Position numbers and translations under genes: made by a program. From Prosopocoilus inquinatus (taxonomy: Eukaryota > Arthropoda > Insecta > Coleoptera > Lucanidae): a stretch of 64,000 nucleotides of DNA. The notes under the pieces were generated by a model. That model saw nothing but the letters and a program-made list of their open reading frames with translations, was not told the DNA's origin and did no database searches. The DNA is taken from positions 48,329,001-48,393,000 of the forward strand of contig CM069876.1 in NCBI GenBank assembly GCA_036172665.1. The letters run 5' to 3'. Position 1 is the first letter of the stretch, and each line of letters starts with the position of its first letter. Positions 12,481-23,290 of this stretch are shown in pieces.

Positions 12481-12804
12481 CTAGAGAAGGAAACGGAAGT
12501 GGATAAATTAAATCACAAGTATTGTTTGAGAAGGGGATGGACTCCCACCAGGACGTGGATCACTGCAACCCCGGGGAGGTTGAAACGTGAAGATCGCAAT
12601 CCATTTACCAGTGACTATTCTTCACTTATTCAATGGGTTTGGGGTTGTTCTCTTTCACATGCTGGAGAAGCTTTCATTTGTCTCGAAATTGCTTGTTGGA
12701 AATGTTTGATGAGACTAGGAAATAAAAAAATGAAGGCCATTCAGAACGTAGAATGGAGAATACCTTACAGGAGAGAAGGGGTCCATCGAAGTGTGAAAAG
12801 GAAA

Positions 12805-13010
12805 ATCGCAGTCTAATTCATGTGACGATTTCTTTTTTTTTTCCATCTAGGCTTGTTTTTCCTCACAGGATCATTTTATTCCTGGAAAAATGGGGGCCCA
12901 TTCACGAACTGGAAAGTCTAATTCACGAGACGACCTCTTTTTCTTCTTCTTTATCCATCTTAGTACAGGCACGCTCTTCCTCACAGATTCATTTTATCCC
13001 TGGTGATAAG
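12805..13010. repeat. Two diverged direct copies of about 114 bp
   Basis: TCTAATTCA(T/C)G(T/A)GACGA starts near 12812 and 12926. Both copies continue with a T-rich tract, CCATCT, CTTCCTCACAG-like and TTCATTTTAT words ending in CCTGG. Confidence 0.75.
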
Positions 13011-13079
13011 TTAAGCTTTGGCTTCCAATCCGCGATTGCCCATTAAGGAGGATATTTAAGGAATTCAATCGAAAGCAAG

Positions 13080-13760
13080 AAAATTATAAAGAAACCAACC
13101 AGTAGGTGAGGCCGAATTTTTCCCTTGTTTGGAACGTGGATGTTGCCAATACGTGAAGGCTGCTTGCAGGAAGAGAAAGCTACAGATGGCAACACACGGA
13201 AGTGGACCTGAGAGAATGGTCGCTAAGGGCTAACAGAGAAAAACCAAAAGTAGAAAGGATTGGAGGAAAGGGGTAAAAATCTTTTGGAAAAAGTCTTGTA
13301 CCAAAATTATTTCTTTTTAACCATCATGTTAAGATTAGATCTTTTTTAACATGTTGAATAGATACCAGAAAAATAAATGGGAAGGTGATGGGAAGGCCAA
13401 ATTTTTCTCCAAGCAAACATTTCTTTGGAGCATTTGGGTTACCACCTCGACAAGGCTGTTTACAGGAAGAAAAACCTGTAGATGGCAATGGAGGGAAGTG
13501 AACCTAAGACGGTGCCAGCTAAAGGTTAATTACTAGAAGTAGAAAGGAATGGAGGAAATGATTTCCGAAAAATGGAGGAAGAAGTCTTGTATCAAAACTA
13601 TTTTTTTTAATCCATTTGGTTCAGGATGGATTGGATCTTTTTTCACTTGCTAAATGGATAACAAATGATGAACAAATAGACCGACAATGGAGGGGCCAAA
13701 TTTTTCCCGAGCAGACAGTTGTTTGGAACTTTGGGGAACTTTTACCAACTGGTAAAAGCT
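13080..13760. repeat. Tandem repeat of about 290 bp, 2.3 copies
   Basis: Words of the form CCAAATTTTTC followed by TTGTTTGGAAC or TTCTTTGGAGC occur near 13115, 13399 and 13697, with spacings of 284 and 298 bp. Linked words are GTAGATGGCAA(T)G, GTGGACCT(A/G)AGA and AGTCTTGTA(C/T)CAAAA. Confidence 0.8.
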
Positions 13761-14280
13761 CGAAGTGGACCTAGAAAGGGTGTAGCTAAGGAGGAAAACG
13801 AAAAGTACGAAATGAATGATGAAAGCAATAGGCCTACAGGTACACGGAAATACTTGGGAATCAAAAGTATTCTGATCAAAAAGAACCCAATTGGTTGGCG
13901 AAATTCCTTTGAACAGGTTGGACCTTTAACCTTACGTTTTGCATTCGTTGTACCTACCCAAGCGAAGACATTAATTAAACTCTTCTCAGGTGCTAATCAT
14001 AAAATTCTGGCTTTCGTGAATATTTCGCAGCTCAAGGTCGAAATTTGACTTGCGTAATAACGCGTGTGAGAATTTGTTTGTGAACTAAAAACGTGAGAAC
14101 TATCATTTTTTTTTGCTTTAGATTTATGTACATTAAGAGTTGATTTATTATTGTCTTGGATGGAGGTGTTTGTTAATTTGCTACCAGTAGTTTTTTTTTT
14201 TCTGATGAATTTGCCAGTTACGAAACTGTCAAGCAGAGCTCACTTTTATTTTTTTTTAATACATGGTGTAAAAAAGGATG
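13760..14280. other. Unique spacer with an unassigned 109-codon frame
   Basis: A plus-strand frame at 13719-14048 is not low-complexity and is mixed in composition. It starts inside the preceding repeat and shows no recognisable domain. I do not call it a gene. Several long T-runs follow. Confidence 0.3.
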
Positions 14281-14475
14281 TTAGAAAACTAAGAAGAAAA
14301 AGTTGAGATGAAGTCTGAAAAGTAAGAAGAAGAAAAAAGGGGGTTAGTCTACAAAGTTGGGCTGGTTTTGGTAAACTAAGAAGAAGAAGAAAAGAGGGGT
14401 TGGTCTTCAAAGCTGGGATGGTTTTAGAAAACTAAGGAAAAAAAAGGGTTGGTCTTCAAAGCTCGGCCCCTTCAT
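14280..14475. repeat. GA-rich minisatellite, three copies of about 50-56 bp
   Basis: GGTT(A/G)GTCT(A/T)CAAAG starts at 14342, 14398 and 14447. Each copy is preceded by a GAAAACTAAG-like and (GAA)n or A-rich stretch. Confidence 0.8.
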
Positions 14476-14789
14476 TATTGACGTGGGTTTTTCGCCCTCT
14501 TTTAGATAGATTCGGTGTCTGTTATTATGAGGGTTGGTTGCTTCTTCCTGCTTACGTCCGAGTTTCTTTACATTTCTTCGCCTCTTTCAAAATAATTTCC
14601 TTGCAGGTGCGATTCCCTGGTGGAGGAGGTGGTTTTTAGTTCCACCAAGTTCTGTTTTTGGCGCTTGCCAAGGGATGAAAATTAAATTTAAACGGAATCT
14701 GATTCGTCTTCATTTTCGCCTTTCTTCACTTCTACCAAATTTACCTATTTTTGGATTTTGATCCGAATTTCCTCGTATGCCAAGAAATG

Positions 14790-15040
14790 ACAAACAAAAT
14801 TATTTTTCTTCTTCTTTGATTCTAATCTCCTTGCCTAACAGCTTCACTTCCCCATTCCCCATTCTATCCATGCCTCTCGGTCTTTTGTTAAAAATCTCAT
14901 CTCTTCTTTACTTTCCCCATCCTTCTTCCTTTATCTGGTGATTATCCCCATTTCCATTCTTTCCACGCCTCTAGGTCTTTTTTTTTAAATCTCATCTCTT
15001 CTTTACTTTCCCCATCCTTTTGCCTTTATCTGGTGTTATT
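14790..15040. repeat. Two copies of a 95-bp CT-rich repeat
   Basis: AATCTCATCTCTTCTTTACT begins at 14893 and 14988; both continue with TTCCCCATCCTT and TTTATCTGGTG. The upstream parts share CCATTCT, CCAYGCCTCT and GGTCTTTT words. Confidence 0.85.
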
Positions 15041-15349
15041 CCATGATCCCTGTTTGTCTTTTTCGTGCCTTTCCTTTTCTTCCTCAATTTTTCAGACTTT
15101 GTAACTCTTTCAGTCATGTACCCGGACCATTTCAATTTCCCTATTTCTATTCAATTCATCTTGTTCTTCATTCATTCATTTCGTTTTTCCTGATTTTTCC
15201 CCTGATAATTCTTCTCTGTGTTTCCCACGACCACATTATTGTCGGGGTTGCTACTGTTCCTATTGACGTCTTTCTTCTTCAAGACTGTGAAAATTTAAAG
15301 AACGTAATGACGATTCTTGAGTTTCTTCGCTCTTTAATTGCAGTTAATT

Positions 15350-16050
15350 ATGATTTAGGTCTTTACCAAAACCAATGATCTTCACCAATTCCCTGCAATT
15401 AGGTCTTTATCAACACCAATGATCTTCATCAATTCCTTGTCACAATATCGTCAGCATACAGGAGACCTGGGCATTGTTAAAACCCACCAGGATTTGGATG
15501 TTTTTGGTTCGTCTCCCGAGTGTTTTTGATTATTAAATCCATCAGGAGGACCTACGGGATTGGATTGGGCGTGAAATGGACACATGGGGAGAAGGTCCAG
15601 TTGGGTTAATTGAAGCAGTCCTCAGCGGAATCAGTGAAGGAGACGCAATTTACAATTGGTTAATTGGTGGCTTTCTTCGCTCCAGGTCTACTTTTCAGCC
15701 TCGAGTAATCACCATGCCAAGACATTTTTAACTGATTCTTCATTGCTTTTCCTGCATTGGTCTCATTTGATGGCGTTTTGTTGTTAATTGACATTGTCTT
15801 ACACTTCTTTTCCAATTAGGTCTTCACCAATCCCAATTATCTTTAGTTCCTTCATTTTACTGCTGCAAAATCGTCAGCAGACAAAAGGCTTCTCTAAATT
15901 GTTTGAATTTTTTGGTTCTTTCGCGGATGTTTTTGATTATCACATCCATTGGGAGGAGATACGTGTTGGATTGGACGAATTGGCACTGGAGAAGAAGATC
16001 CAGTTGGGGATTAAATCGCTCCTCAGCAGAATGTGAAGAAGAGGGAGTTG
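15350..16050. repeat. Direct repeats: 44-bp doublet and a distant diverged copy about 417 bp away
   Basis: TTAGGTCTTTA begins at 15355 and 15399 (44 bp). A diverged copy starts at about 15816 (TTAGGTCTTCACC). The last two share, in order, ATCGTCAGCA, TGTTTTTGATTAT, CATC(A/C)(A/T)(G/T)(G/)GAGGA-like, ATTGGATTGG/TTGGATTGGA, AAG(G/A)TCCAGTTGGG and CTCAGC(G/A)GAAT. The length of shared order implies a duplicated segment of about 230 bp. Confidence 0.75.
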
Positions 16051-17690
16051 GTGGGGCCATTTCGTAAAGATTTGCAAAAGAGATAAGGGGTTTGGAGCAG
16101 GAAGGAAGCAGAAAACCAAGGAAGCTAGGAAGAGCGCTAACGGGAAACTCGAAAGTCTCTTCGGAATTGAGAGAAAACGTCTTGGCAAATAGATAGGACG
16201 CTCCTGGTTAAAAAAAAAAGAAGAAGCTTGAGGAAAGGCAACGCCCACCATGTTCCAAATGGAATCGAAAATTTTCTCATGGTGTCTTTTGATGAGACTG
16301 CTCGGAAACAAGCAATGACTTCTCCCCTTTTCTGAATTCGTTCTCTTTATGAGTATAATTTTCACATTCAGCTCATGCCTGTTTATTAAGCTAATTGCAT
16401 GTAATTTTCTTATCGCTTAGTGGGGGCCCACGTACTCTCTTGCTTTGCTCGCAGAGACGAGACGTATAGAGGAGAAGTCTGTCCGGCCTACAGGGAGTAC
16501 GAATCCATTTCTGAAATAAATTACATGCATTTAATCGGAATGTCGGGATAGGCCACTTTGTTTGCGGCGTACACTCAATTGCATGTTCCAGCCTCACTAG
16601 TCGCGCTTGGCTGACGATCCAAACACAAGACCAATTCACACCGCAGCAGAGAGGAGGCGACGGCGAAGGCGACGTCCAAATCCTTCCCCCAAATCCCCCG
16701 AAACGTCGCGTCGCCGACGCGAATCCGAAACGTCTCCTCAAATCGGCCCCGAGGCTTTTCCCCCATTTTCTCGCGCAGCTCCGATCGGAAGTCGGATAGC
16801 AGCGCGAAATCGCCTCGCCGGCTTTATTACCATCGTTTGAGTAAGACTACGAGTTCCGTGAAGTGGGACGAGGTCGCTAAATAACAATATTGTAATATCC
16901 TAACCGTGACTGGCAACGCTGCGTTTACCTGTGTGGAGTTTTACCTGTCTGCTGCTTGTGTGTGTGTGTGTGTGCGCGCGCGCTCGCGCACATTTCGTTT
17001 GGTCGTGAGGCCAACGATCGGTTTTGGGCGCCCCAATGGGTTAAATTTTCGCACGAGCACAAAATATACTTGTCATTCTGCAAAATGTTTTTTTTTTCTC
17101 TGTTGGAAGCCTCTGGAACAACGCTTCGAAAATTTGCCCATTTTACACAGACCATTACAATTGTTTTGCTTGCACCTTAGATAAATCATGGTGTTCTCAG
17201 CACACGATGAAACCATGCTTTTCGATAAAACCCGTTGGGCGAGAGGCCTAAAGACGTACGTCGGATTGTGCTCATTATGATGACTAAGAATAGAACGCCT
17301 TTGTACTCGTTTTTTTTTCCTTGCAACTTATCTATTTGCTCACTTAATTCTTTAGGTGTATGAAAAGAATAAACTGAAAGTACCACGTTCGCAGATCGAA
17401 AAACCAGAACGTTTCTTCTTCTGGTACAACAGACACATCTTCAAAAAGGAAGGCCAATCCAAGGATAATCCAAATTCTTTGGTTTTCTATTCCATTCCTG
17501 CTCTAACTTCCAAATTTGCTTTGCAAAATAGTTACGCTCATTCCTAAAAGTCGTCGCAATTGCCCTTCCTTATACCTAGGTACACATTTTACTGAGGGTC
17601 AATTCAACCCCCCAGTTAGATGAAATAGATGGAGGTGATTTGGTGGACCGATTTTCTCCAAAATACCATCTCCCTCTATTTAGATCTAGA
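16050..17690. other. Unique sequence with a GC-rich island at about 16.55-16.90 kb
   Basis: The island has clustered CpG words such as GACGGCGAAGGCGACG, AACGTCGCGTCGCC and CGCCTCGCCGG. It is flanked by a GT microsatellite running into GCGCGCGCGC near 16.96-16.98 kb, which could adopt Z-DNA. Frames on both strands give arginine-rich peptides, which is expected from the composition. It may be a promoter or enhancer, but no initiation signal is clear. Confidence 0.4.
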
Positions 17691-18060
17691 TTTCGAAAAA
17701 TTCGTTTAATTCTTCCATAGAAGTCCTCGACGTTTTGGGATATGTTTGTTTGGGAAGGGCCAACAGATCCAGGCTTCTTGTCCTTCTTTGCCGTTTCGAG
17801 AGCCAATTTTTCATTAACTTCGAAGAATTCGTTCAGTTCTTCCTTAGAAGTCCTCAAGGTCTTTAGAAAATGTTTGATTGGCAAGGACTGCCAGATCCAG
17901 ATTGACTATCTTCTGGTTCTTCGAAGTGACCTTCTGCCATTTCAAACGGTTCAATTCTTCTGCAGCAGTCCTCGACGTCTTTGGGATATGTTTGGGAAGG
18001 ATTATCAGATCCAGATTGGCGATCTTCTTTTTTTTTTTTTTTTAGAGGTAACCTTGTGTT
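17690..18060. repeat. Tandem repeat of about 120 bp, three copies
   Basis: AGTCCTCGACGT or AGTCCTCAAGGT starts at about 17721, 17849 and 17967. Copies share GGGATATGTTT or GAAAATGTTT, CAGATCCAG and TTCAATTCTTC-like words. A minus-strand frame of 102 codons (17576-17884) crosses it. Confidence 0.85.
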
Positions 18061-18295
18061 ATTTCAGACATTGATATTGTCCAGAAGCTTCTAATTTTTA
18101 AACGACTTTTTCAGAACTGTTTTTGCTCCACGTTCGTTAATCGTCAACGAATGCGACGGAGTATCAACACCCAACTATTTCACCGACGCCTCTCTGTCAG
18201 TTTAAACGAGTTCTTATTGTGTACAGGTGGCGCCCAATTGGTAGTTGGTACTCAGTCGTAGTTGCTCGAGATTATCGGACGTGAAGGAAAACTGT

Positions 18296-18485
18296 TACGG
18301 CCAATAGGGCGCGGTCGATAGGGCACAACTGATTGGACGCGCGACACAAAGGCGTGAAAACACTAGGGCGGGAAGACAATAGGGCACGAAGATACTAGGG
18401 CGCGAAGATACTAGGGCGCGAAATCACTAGGGTGCTAAGTCACTAAGGCGCGAAGTCACTAGGGCGCGAAGCCACCAGGGCGCAG
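18296..18485 (+). repeat. GGGCGC minisatellite, about 17-bp unit, roughly 10 copies
   Basis: The unit is close to ACTAGGGCGCGAAGTC. Copies drift (AGGGCACGAAG, AAGGCGCGAAG, AGGGTGCTAAG) and become regular between 18365 and 18480. GC content is well above the flanks. The last unit (CACCAGGGCGCAG) is the first word of the following 195-bp duplication, so the two structures overlap. Confidence 0.9.
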
Positions 18486-18864
18486 AAATTAAATAAAAAT
18501 GAAAACAAATCCCTAGAAGGATTTAGTGCGATTTAAGTGACGTTTAGAAATTTCAGATTTAGGATCAGTTTACACCGTCGAAATATTGTATTTGTCAAAG
18601 TGTACCAGTTTTCAAAGGCCTCAACTGTACCTACGTAATCAGGGGATGATAGACAACGATGAGTTTTCACCAGGGCGCAGAAATTAAATAAAAATGAAAA
18701 CAAATCCCTAGAAGGATTTAGTGCGATTTGAGTGACGTTTAGAAATTTCAGATTTAGGATCAGTTTACACCGCCGAAACATTGTATTTGTTAAAGTGTAC
18801 CATTTTCAAAGGCCGCAACTGTACCTACGTAATCAGGGGATGATAGAGACAACGATGAGATTTC
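18473..18864. repeat. 195-bp tandem duplication
   Basis: CACCAGGGCGCAGAAATT starts at 18473 and 18668, and the two 195-bp copies match almost throughout, ending near GACAACGATGAG. Only a few substitutions and small indels separate them, so the duplication is recent. The minus-strand frame 18533-18781 is repeat-derived. Confidence 0.95.
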
Positions 18865-19843
18865 AAACAAACTCGCGCCGTAGCGTCGTCGCGCCCTACT
18901 AGCAGCGCCCATTTGTCTGCCCCCCCAAATGTCCGAATCCATGAAGGAAAATCGGGCTTAACGCAATTTTTTGCAGAAATTTCTTCTCTTTTCAAATGTA
19001 ACTAATTTAGGCTAGGAGGTTTTGCGTACGTTTAAGACACACCCAATTCCCGACACTCTATAATCCAATCGAGCGAAATTAGTTATCAATCTGGAAATTA
19101 AATTTCAATTCGAAACCGCAACGCACTCGCTGATTTGACGGGGCGCAATACCAACCGAATCGGATAAACATAATAGTAAGAGCCACCGCAATACCGCAAG
19201 AATTTCCGCTATTCGTTTCGTACACCTCATTTCCATCCAGCCTATTTATTTATATTTGCTCACTCGTTCTTGTTCTCCCCGCTCGTTTATCGGCGCTCGT
19301 TGCTTCGTGTTGGGCGCGGGACGGCGCGGCGGCGGTGAGCATAATAAAGTCACGTCCGAGAGCTTTTTTCCGGGCGCGAGGCGGTTATTATTAATAAGCG
19401 TTTGGAAAATCGGCCGGGAACAATGCGAGCCGCAATTATCGGCCGGGGAAAAATCGGACCTCGCCGATGATAATGATTCGCATGTGTAATTACTATTATT
19501 TACCGACGGCGCGCAATAATTCGTGACTTTGCAACTATGCGAGGATTCGAAAAGGATTCTATTTTGGAAAGTGCTTGCTCTTGGGGCGATTCAAAACTTC
19601 TTCCCCCATAAAAACACACCAAGACTTTTGTATGTTTTCTGTAGGAATAAGTCACATTCAAATGTTTTAAGGTAGCGTTTGACCCGAGGGGCGTATTTGG
19701 AATTCATTCGCACCACGGCGCCAGAATTGCTTAACCTTCGAGATTTCTTTGGAAATCGGTGAATAGGAGGTTATGGTGGACGTGTGGCTCAGCCCCCCCG
19801 CTCCCCCAATCTGAGTCCCTTATATACGATTATATTTGACTTA
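18865..19843. other. Unique segment with GC-rich, homeobox-site-like island at about 19.25-19.53 kb
   Basis: Within it, GGGCGCGGGACGGCG, AATCGGCCGGG, TTATCGGCCGGGG and TAATTACTATTATT occur close together. Mixing of CpG-rich words with TAAT-type words is common in insect developmental enhancers. No gene is seen. The reading frame at 19256-19489 has no known domain. Confidence 0.4.
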
Positions 19844-19974
19844 GGGCCATTTGCACCACTTTCAGTTAAAATTTAAGCTCCACTTAACTCCATAGAAATA
19901 ATTATTGTAACAAAGGTTTCTATGGAGTTAAGTGGACTTTAAATTTTAACTGAAAGTGGTGCAAATGGCCCTTA
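19841..19974. mobile_element. Fold-back MITE 1 with TTA target duplication
   Basis: The element spans 19844-19971. Its ends, GGGCCATTTGCACCACTTTC and its reverse complement, continue into arms of about 55 bp that are nearly perfect and meet around an AAATAATTATTG core. TTA flanks it at 19841-19843 and 19972-19974. The size, fold-back form and 3-bp TTA duplication suit a PIF/Harbinger-type non-autonomous element (family assignment inferred). It encodes nothing. Confidence 0.9.
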
Positions 19975-20152
19975 GGGCCGGTATTTTCACCTCTCATTAA
20001 TTTTAATCGTTGATTTATTCCTATAGTTACAATAACAAAGCATGATCACGACTGATCAGTTACTGAATCTGTTACAATTACAGAGACAACTGTTTCTTTA
20101 TAGGAATTAATCGACGGTTAAAGTTAATCAGAGATGAAAAGACCGGGCCTTA
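19972..20152. mobile_element. MITE 2 with TTA target duplication, abutting MITE 1
   Basis: The element spans 19975-20149. The left end GGGCCGGTATTTTCACCTCT matches the reverse complement of the right end (GAGATGAAAAGACCGGGCC) with few mismatches. The similarity continues to about 50 bp on each side (CCTATA/TATAGG). TTA lies at 19972-19974 and 20150-20152. The left TTA is the same triplet that closes MITE 1. Confidence 0.88.
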
Positions 20153-21350
20153 AAATGAGACTCTGCTTGCAAAGTAAGGGTTCGGATGTTCAGTACGCAG
20201 AGATGCAACGCTCTTATAAAAATTACGTTGCGATTAAATCGTGTAATGAATCATAATATCGCCTCGAGTAGCACGATTGAGCATTTTTTAGAACTTTGCA
20301 CACGACGCAGGCAATGAGAGCGAGCGCCGGGCGGTAGCCGAAATATTACCCCTAATTTCTGCACTCATTTAAAAATAATTTTTGCGTCATGGCAAATGCA
20401 ACATTTAATATTCCCAGCTTGCGCAGCAATGTGGAAGGCAATAACGCTTAAGTAGAGCAGAAGCGTACAAGAAATAAATTTTCCGGGCTCCGGGATCCTC
20501 GAGTCGAAACCCTCTGACCTAACGACGCGTCGTATTCCTCGTTGAAAAATCATATATGTTTTTTTTAATTATTTTTTTTTTTCAATCAGTCAGTTTCCAA
20601 TTTATTTTATTTAATTAATTAGCTTATTATTAAATTGCTAACTACTTCCACGTGTCATCTCGATTATATTTTAATTTACCCTTATGAAAACGAGCAACAT
20701 TTTCTACTCCTAATAAATAATGACTCACCAAAAGATAAATTTAAGAGCAATTTAGTCAACTGAAACTAAAGTGCTTAATTTAATGCACGATTATTTCCTC
20801 CAACCCCTAAATACGTAACAATATCGTCAGCCGTGTGGAAATATAATAATAATCGCCGATGTTATTATTCCTACAGGCGAGACGAGGAATTTTTTTTAAG
20901 TAAACTTCTCTAAGTAAATAATTTGATTTGCGCCGTTCGCCGTCGGATGAGATCATTTTTTTCTTGTCAACAAACTTGTTTACTGTTTAAGTTTTTATTC
21001 TCATAAGAAACCGGCGGATTTAACGCAAGAGCTTTTCCTTAAGGAACAAGACGAAATCGTTTTCTACACTCTACTGGCACAAGACGTTAACAAAATTTAA
21101 AAATTAAAAAAAAAAAAAAACGCCTATTGTAATATAATCTTTTTTTTTAGATAAATTATTAAAACGCAACAACAGGAACTACACCTAAAGAAGTGATGAG
21201 CTCTTTTCTTTCAATTAATATATTAAAGAAATGTATTAAAAATTAAATTAAAAAATGCGAAATAACAGAAAATTCTGGCATTGAAGTAAATCAATAAAAG
21301 AATGAAATCGAACCTAAATTTTCGAAAACTAATTACTATTAACATACGTG
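20153..21350. other. AT-rich unique sequence
   Basis: No repeat array, gene or RNA is recognised. TTAATTAATTA words and A/T-runs are common. A modestly GC-rich patch lies at 20.28-20.54 kb. Confidence 0.5.
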
Positions 21351-21355
21351 TGTGT

Positions 21356-23290
21356 GGGGGGGGGGGGGGAGAAATTAAAATGGCATTATTTTATTTTATT
21401 TTTGAAACAAACTTTTCGTTTCTTGAAAAGTTGCAAAAAAAGTCGAGGAAACTTCCGAAAGACTAAAAGCAATATTCTAATTGCTCCTTCAGTTAAAACA
21501 TGTGAAAGTGATCGTAGGGGGGGGGGGGGGAGAAATTAAAATGGCATTATTTTATTTTATTTTTGAAACAAACTTTTCGTTTCTTGAAAAGTTGCAAAAA
21601 AAGTCGAGGAAACTTCCGAAAGACTAAAAGCAATATTCTAATTGCTCCTTCAGTTAAAACATGTGAAAGTGATCGTAGGGGGGGGGGGGAGAAATTAAAA
21701 TGGCATTATTTTATTTTATTTTTGAAACAAACTTTTCGTTTCTTGTAAAGTTGCAAAAAAAAGTCGAGGAAACTTCCACAAGACTAAAAGCAATATTCTA
21801 ATTGCTCCTTCAGTTAAAACATGTGAAAGTGATCGTAGGGGGGGGGGGGGGAGAAATTAAAATGGCATTATTTTATTTTATTTTTGAAACAAACTTTTCG
21901 TTTCTTGTAAAGTTGCAAAAAAAGTCGAGGAAACTTCCACAAGACTAAAAGCAATATTCTAATCGCTCCTTCAGTTAAAACATGTGAAAGTGATCGTAGG
22001 GGGGGGGGGGGGGGGAGAAATTAAAATGGCATTATTTTATTTTATTTTTGAAACAAACTTTTCGTTTCTTGTAAAATTGCAAAAAAAGTCGAGGAAACTT
22101 CCACAAGACTAAAAGCAATATTCTAATCGCTCCTTCAGTTAAAACATGTGAAAGTGATCGTGGGGGGGGGGGGGGAGAAATTAAAATGGCATTATTTTAT
22201 TTTATTTTTGAAACAAACTTTTCGTTTCTTGTAAAGTTGCAAAAAAAGTCGAGGAATCTTCCGAAAGACTAAAAGCAATATTCTAATTGCTCCTTCGGTT
22301 AAAACATGTGAAAGTGATCGTAAGGGGGGGGGGGGGGGGGAGAAATTAAAATGGCATTATTTTATTTTATTTTTGAAACAAACTTTTCGTTTCTTGAAAA
22401 GTTGCAAAAAAAAGTCGAGGAAACTTCCACAAGACTAAAAGCAATATTCTAATCGCTCCTTCAGTTAAAACATGTGAAAGTGATCGTGGGGGGGGGGGGG
22501 GGAGAAATTAAAATGGCATTATTTTATTTTATTTTTGAAACAAACTTTTCGTTTCTTGTAAAGTTGCAAAAAAAGTCGAGGAATCTTCCGAAAGACTAAA
22601 AGCAATATTCTAATTGCTCCTTCGGTTAAAACATGTGAAAGTGATCGTAAGGGGGGGGGGGGGGGGGGGAGAAATTAAAATGGCATTATTTTATTTTATT
22701 TTTGAAACAAACTTTTCGTTTCTTGTAAAGTTGCAAAAAAAGTCGAGGAAACTTCCACAAGACTAAAAGCAATATTCTAATTGCTCCTTCGGTTAAAACA
22801 TGTGAAAGTGATCGTAGGGGGGGGGAGAAATTAAAATGGCATTATTTTATTTTATTTTTGAAACAAACTTTTCGTTTCTTGTAAAGTTGCAAAAAAAGTC
22901 GAGGAATCTTCCGAAAGACCAAAAGCAATATTCTAATTGCTCCTTCGGTTAAAACATGTGAAAGTGATCGTAGGGGGGGGGGGGGAGAGAGAAATTAAAA
23001 TGGCATTATTTTATTTTTGAAACAAACTTTTCGTTTCTTGTAAAGTTGCAAAAAAAAGTCGAGGAATCTTCCGAAAGACTAAAAGCAATATTCTAATTGC
23101 TCCTTCAGTTAAAACATGTGAAAGTGATCGTAGGGGGGTGGGGGGAGAAATTAAAATGGCATTATTTTATTTTATTTTTGAAACAAACTTTTCGTTTCTT
23201 GAAAAGTTGCAAAAAAAAGTCGAGAGGAAACTTCCGAAAGACTAAAAGCAATATTCTAATCGCTCCTTTAGTTAAAACATGTGAAAATGA
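21356..23290 (+). repeat. 160-bp tandem array with a long G-run in every unit, 12 copies
   Basis: G-runs start at 21356, 21517, 21678, 21838, 21999, 22162, 22324, 22488, 22651, 22817, 22973 and 23133, with lengths 14, 14, 12, 14, 17, 14, 17, 15, 19, 9, 13 and 6+6 (the last is interrupted by T). Each run is followed by AGAAATTAAAATGGCATT, then AACTTTTCGTTTCTTG, AAAAAGTCGAGGAA and AACATGTGAAAGTGATCGT. Body sequences are over 95% alike by eye, while G-run length is free. Variants AACTTCCGAAAG, AACTTCCACAAG and ATCTTCCGAAAG recur along the array, showing that blocks of units were copied together. Confidence 0.97.

Noticed and set aside
14198..14232. Hammerhead-like CTGATGA followed by CGAAAC
   Set aside because: The bases between do not form a stem II, and no stem I or stem III with a cleavage triplet can be drawn.
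21356..23290. CRISPR-like regular repeats
   Set aside because: Whole 160-bp units repeat with no unique spacers, there are no cas genes and the genome is eukaryotic.
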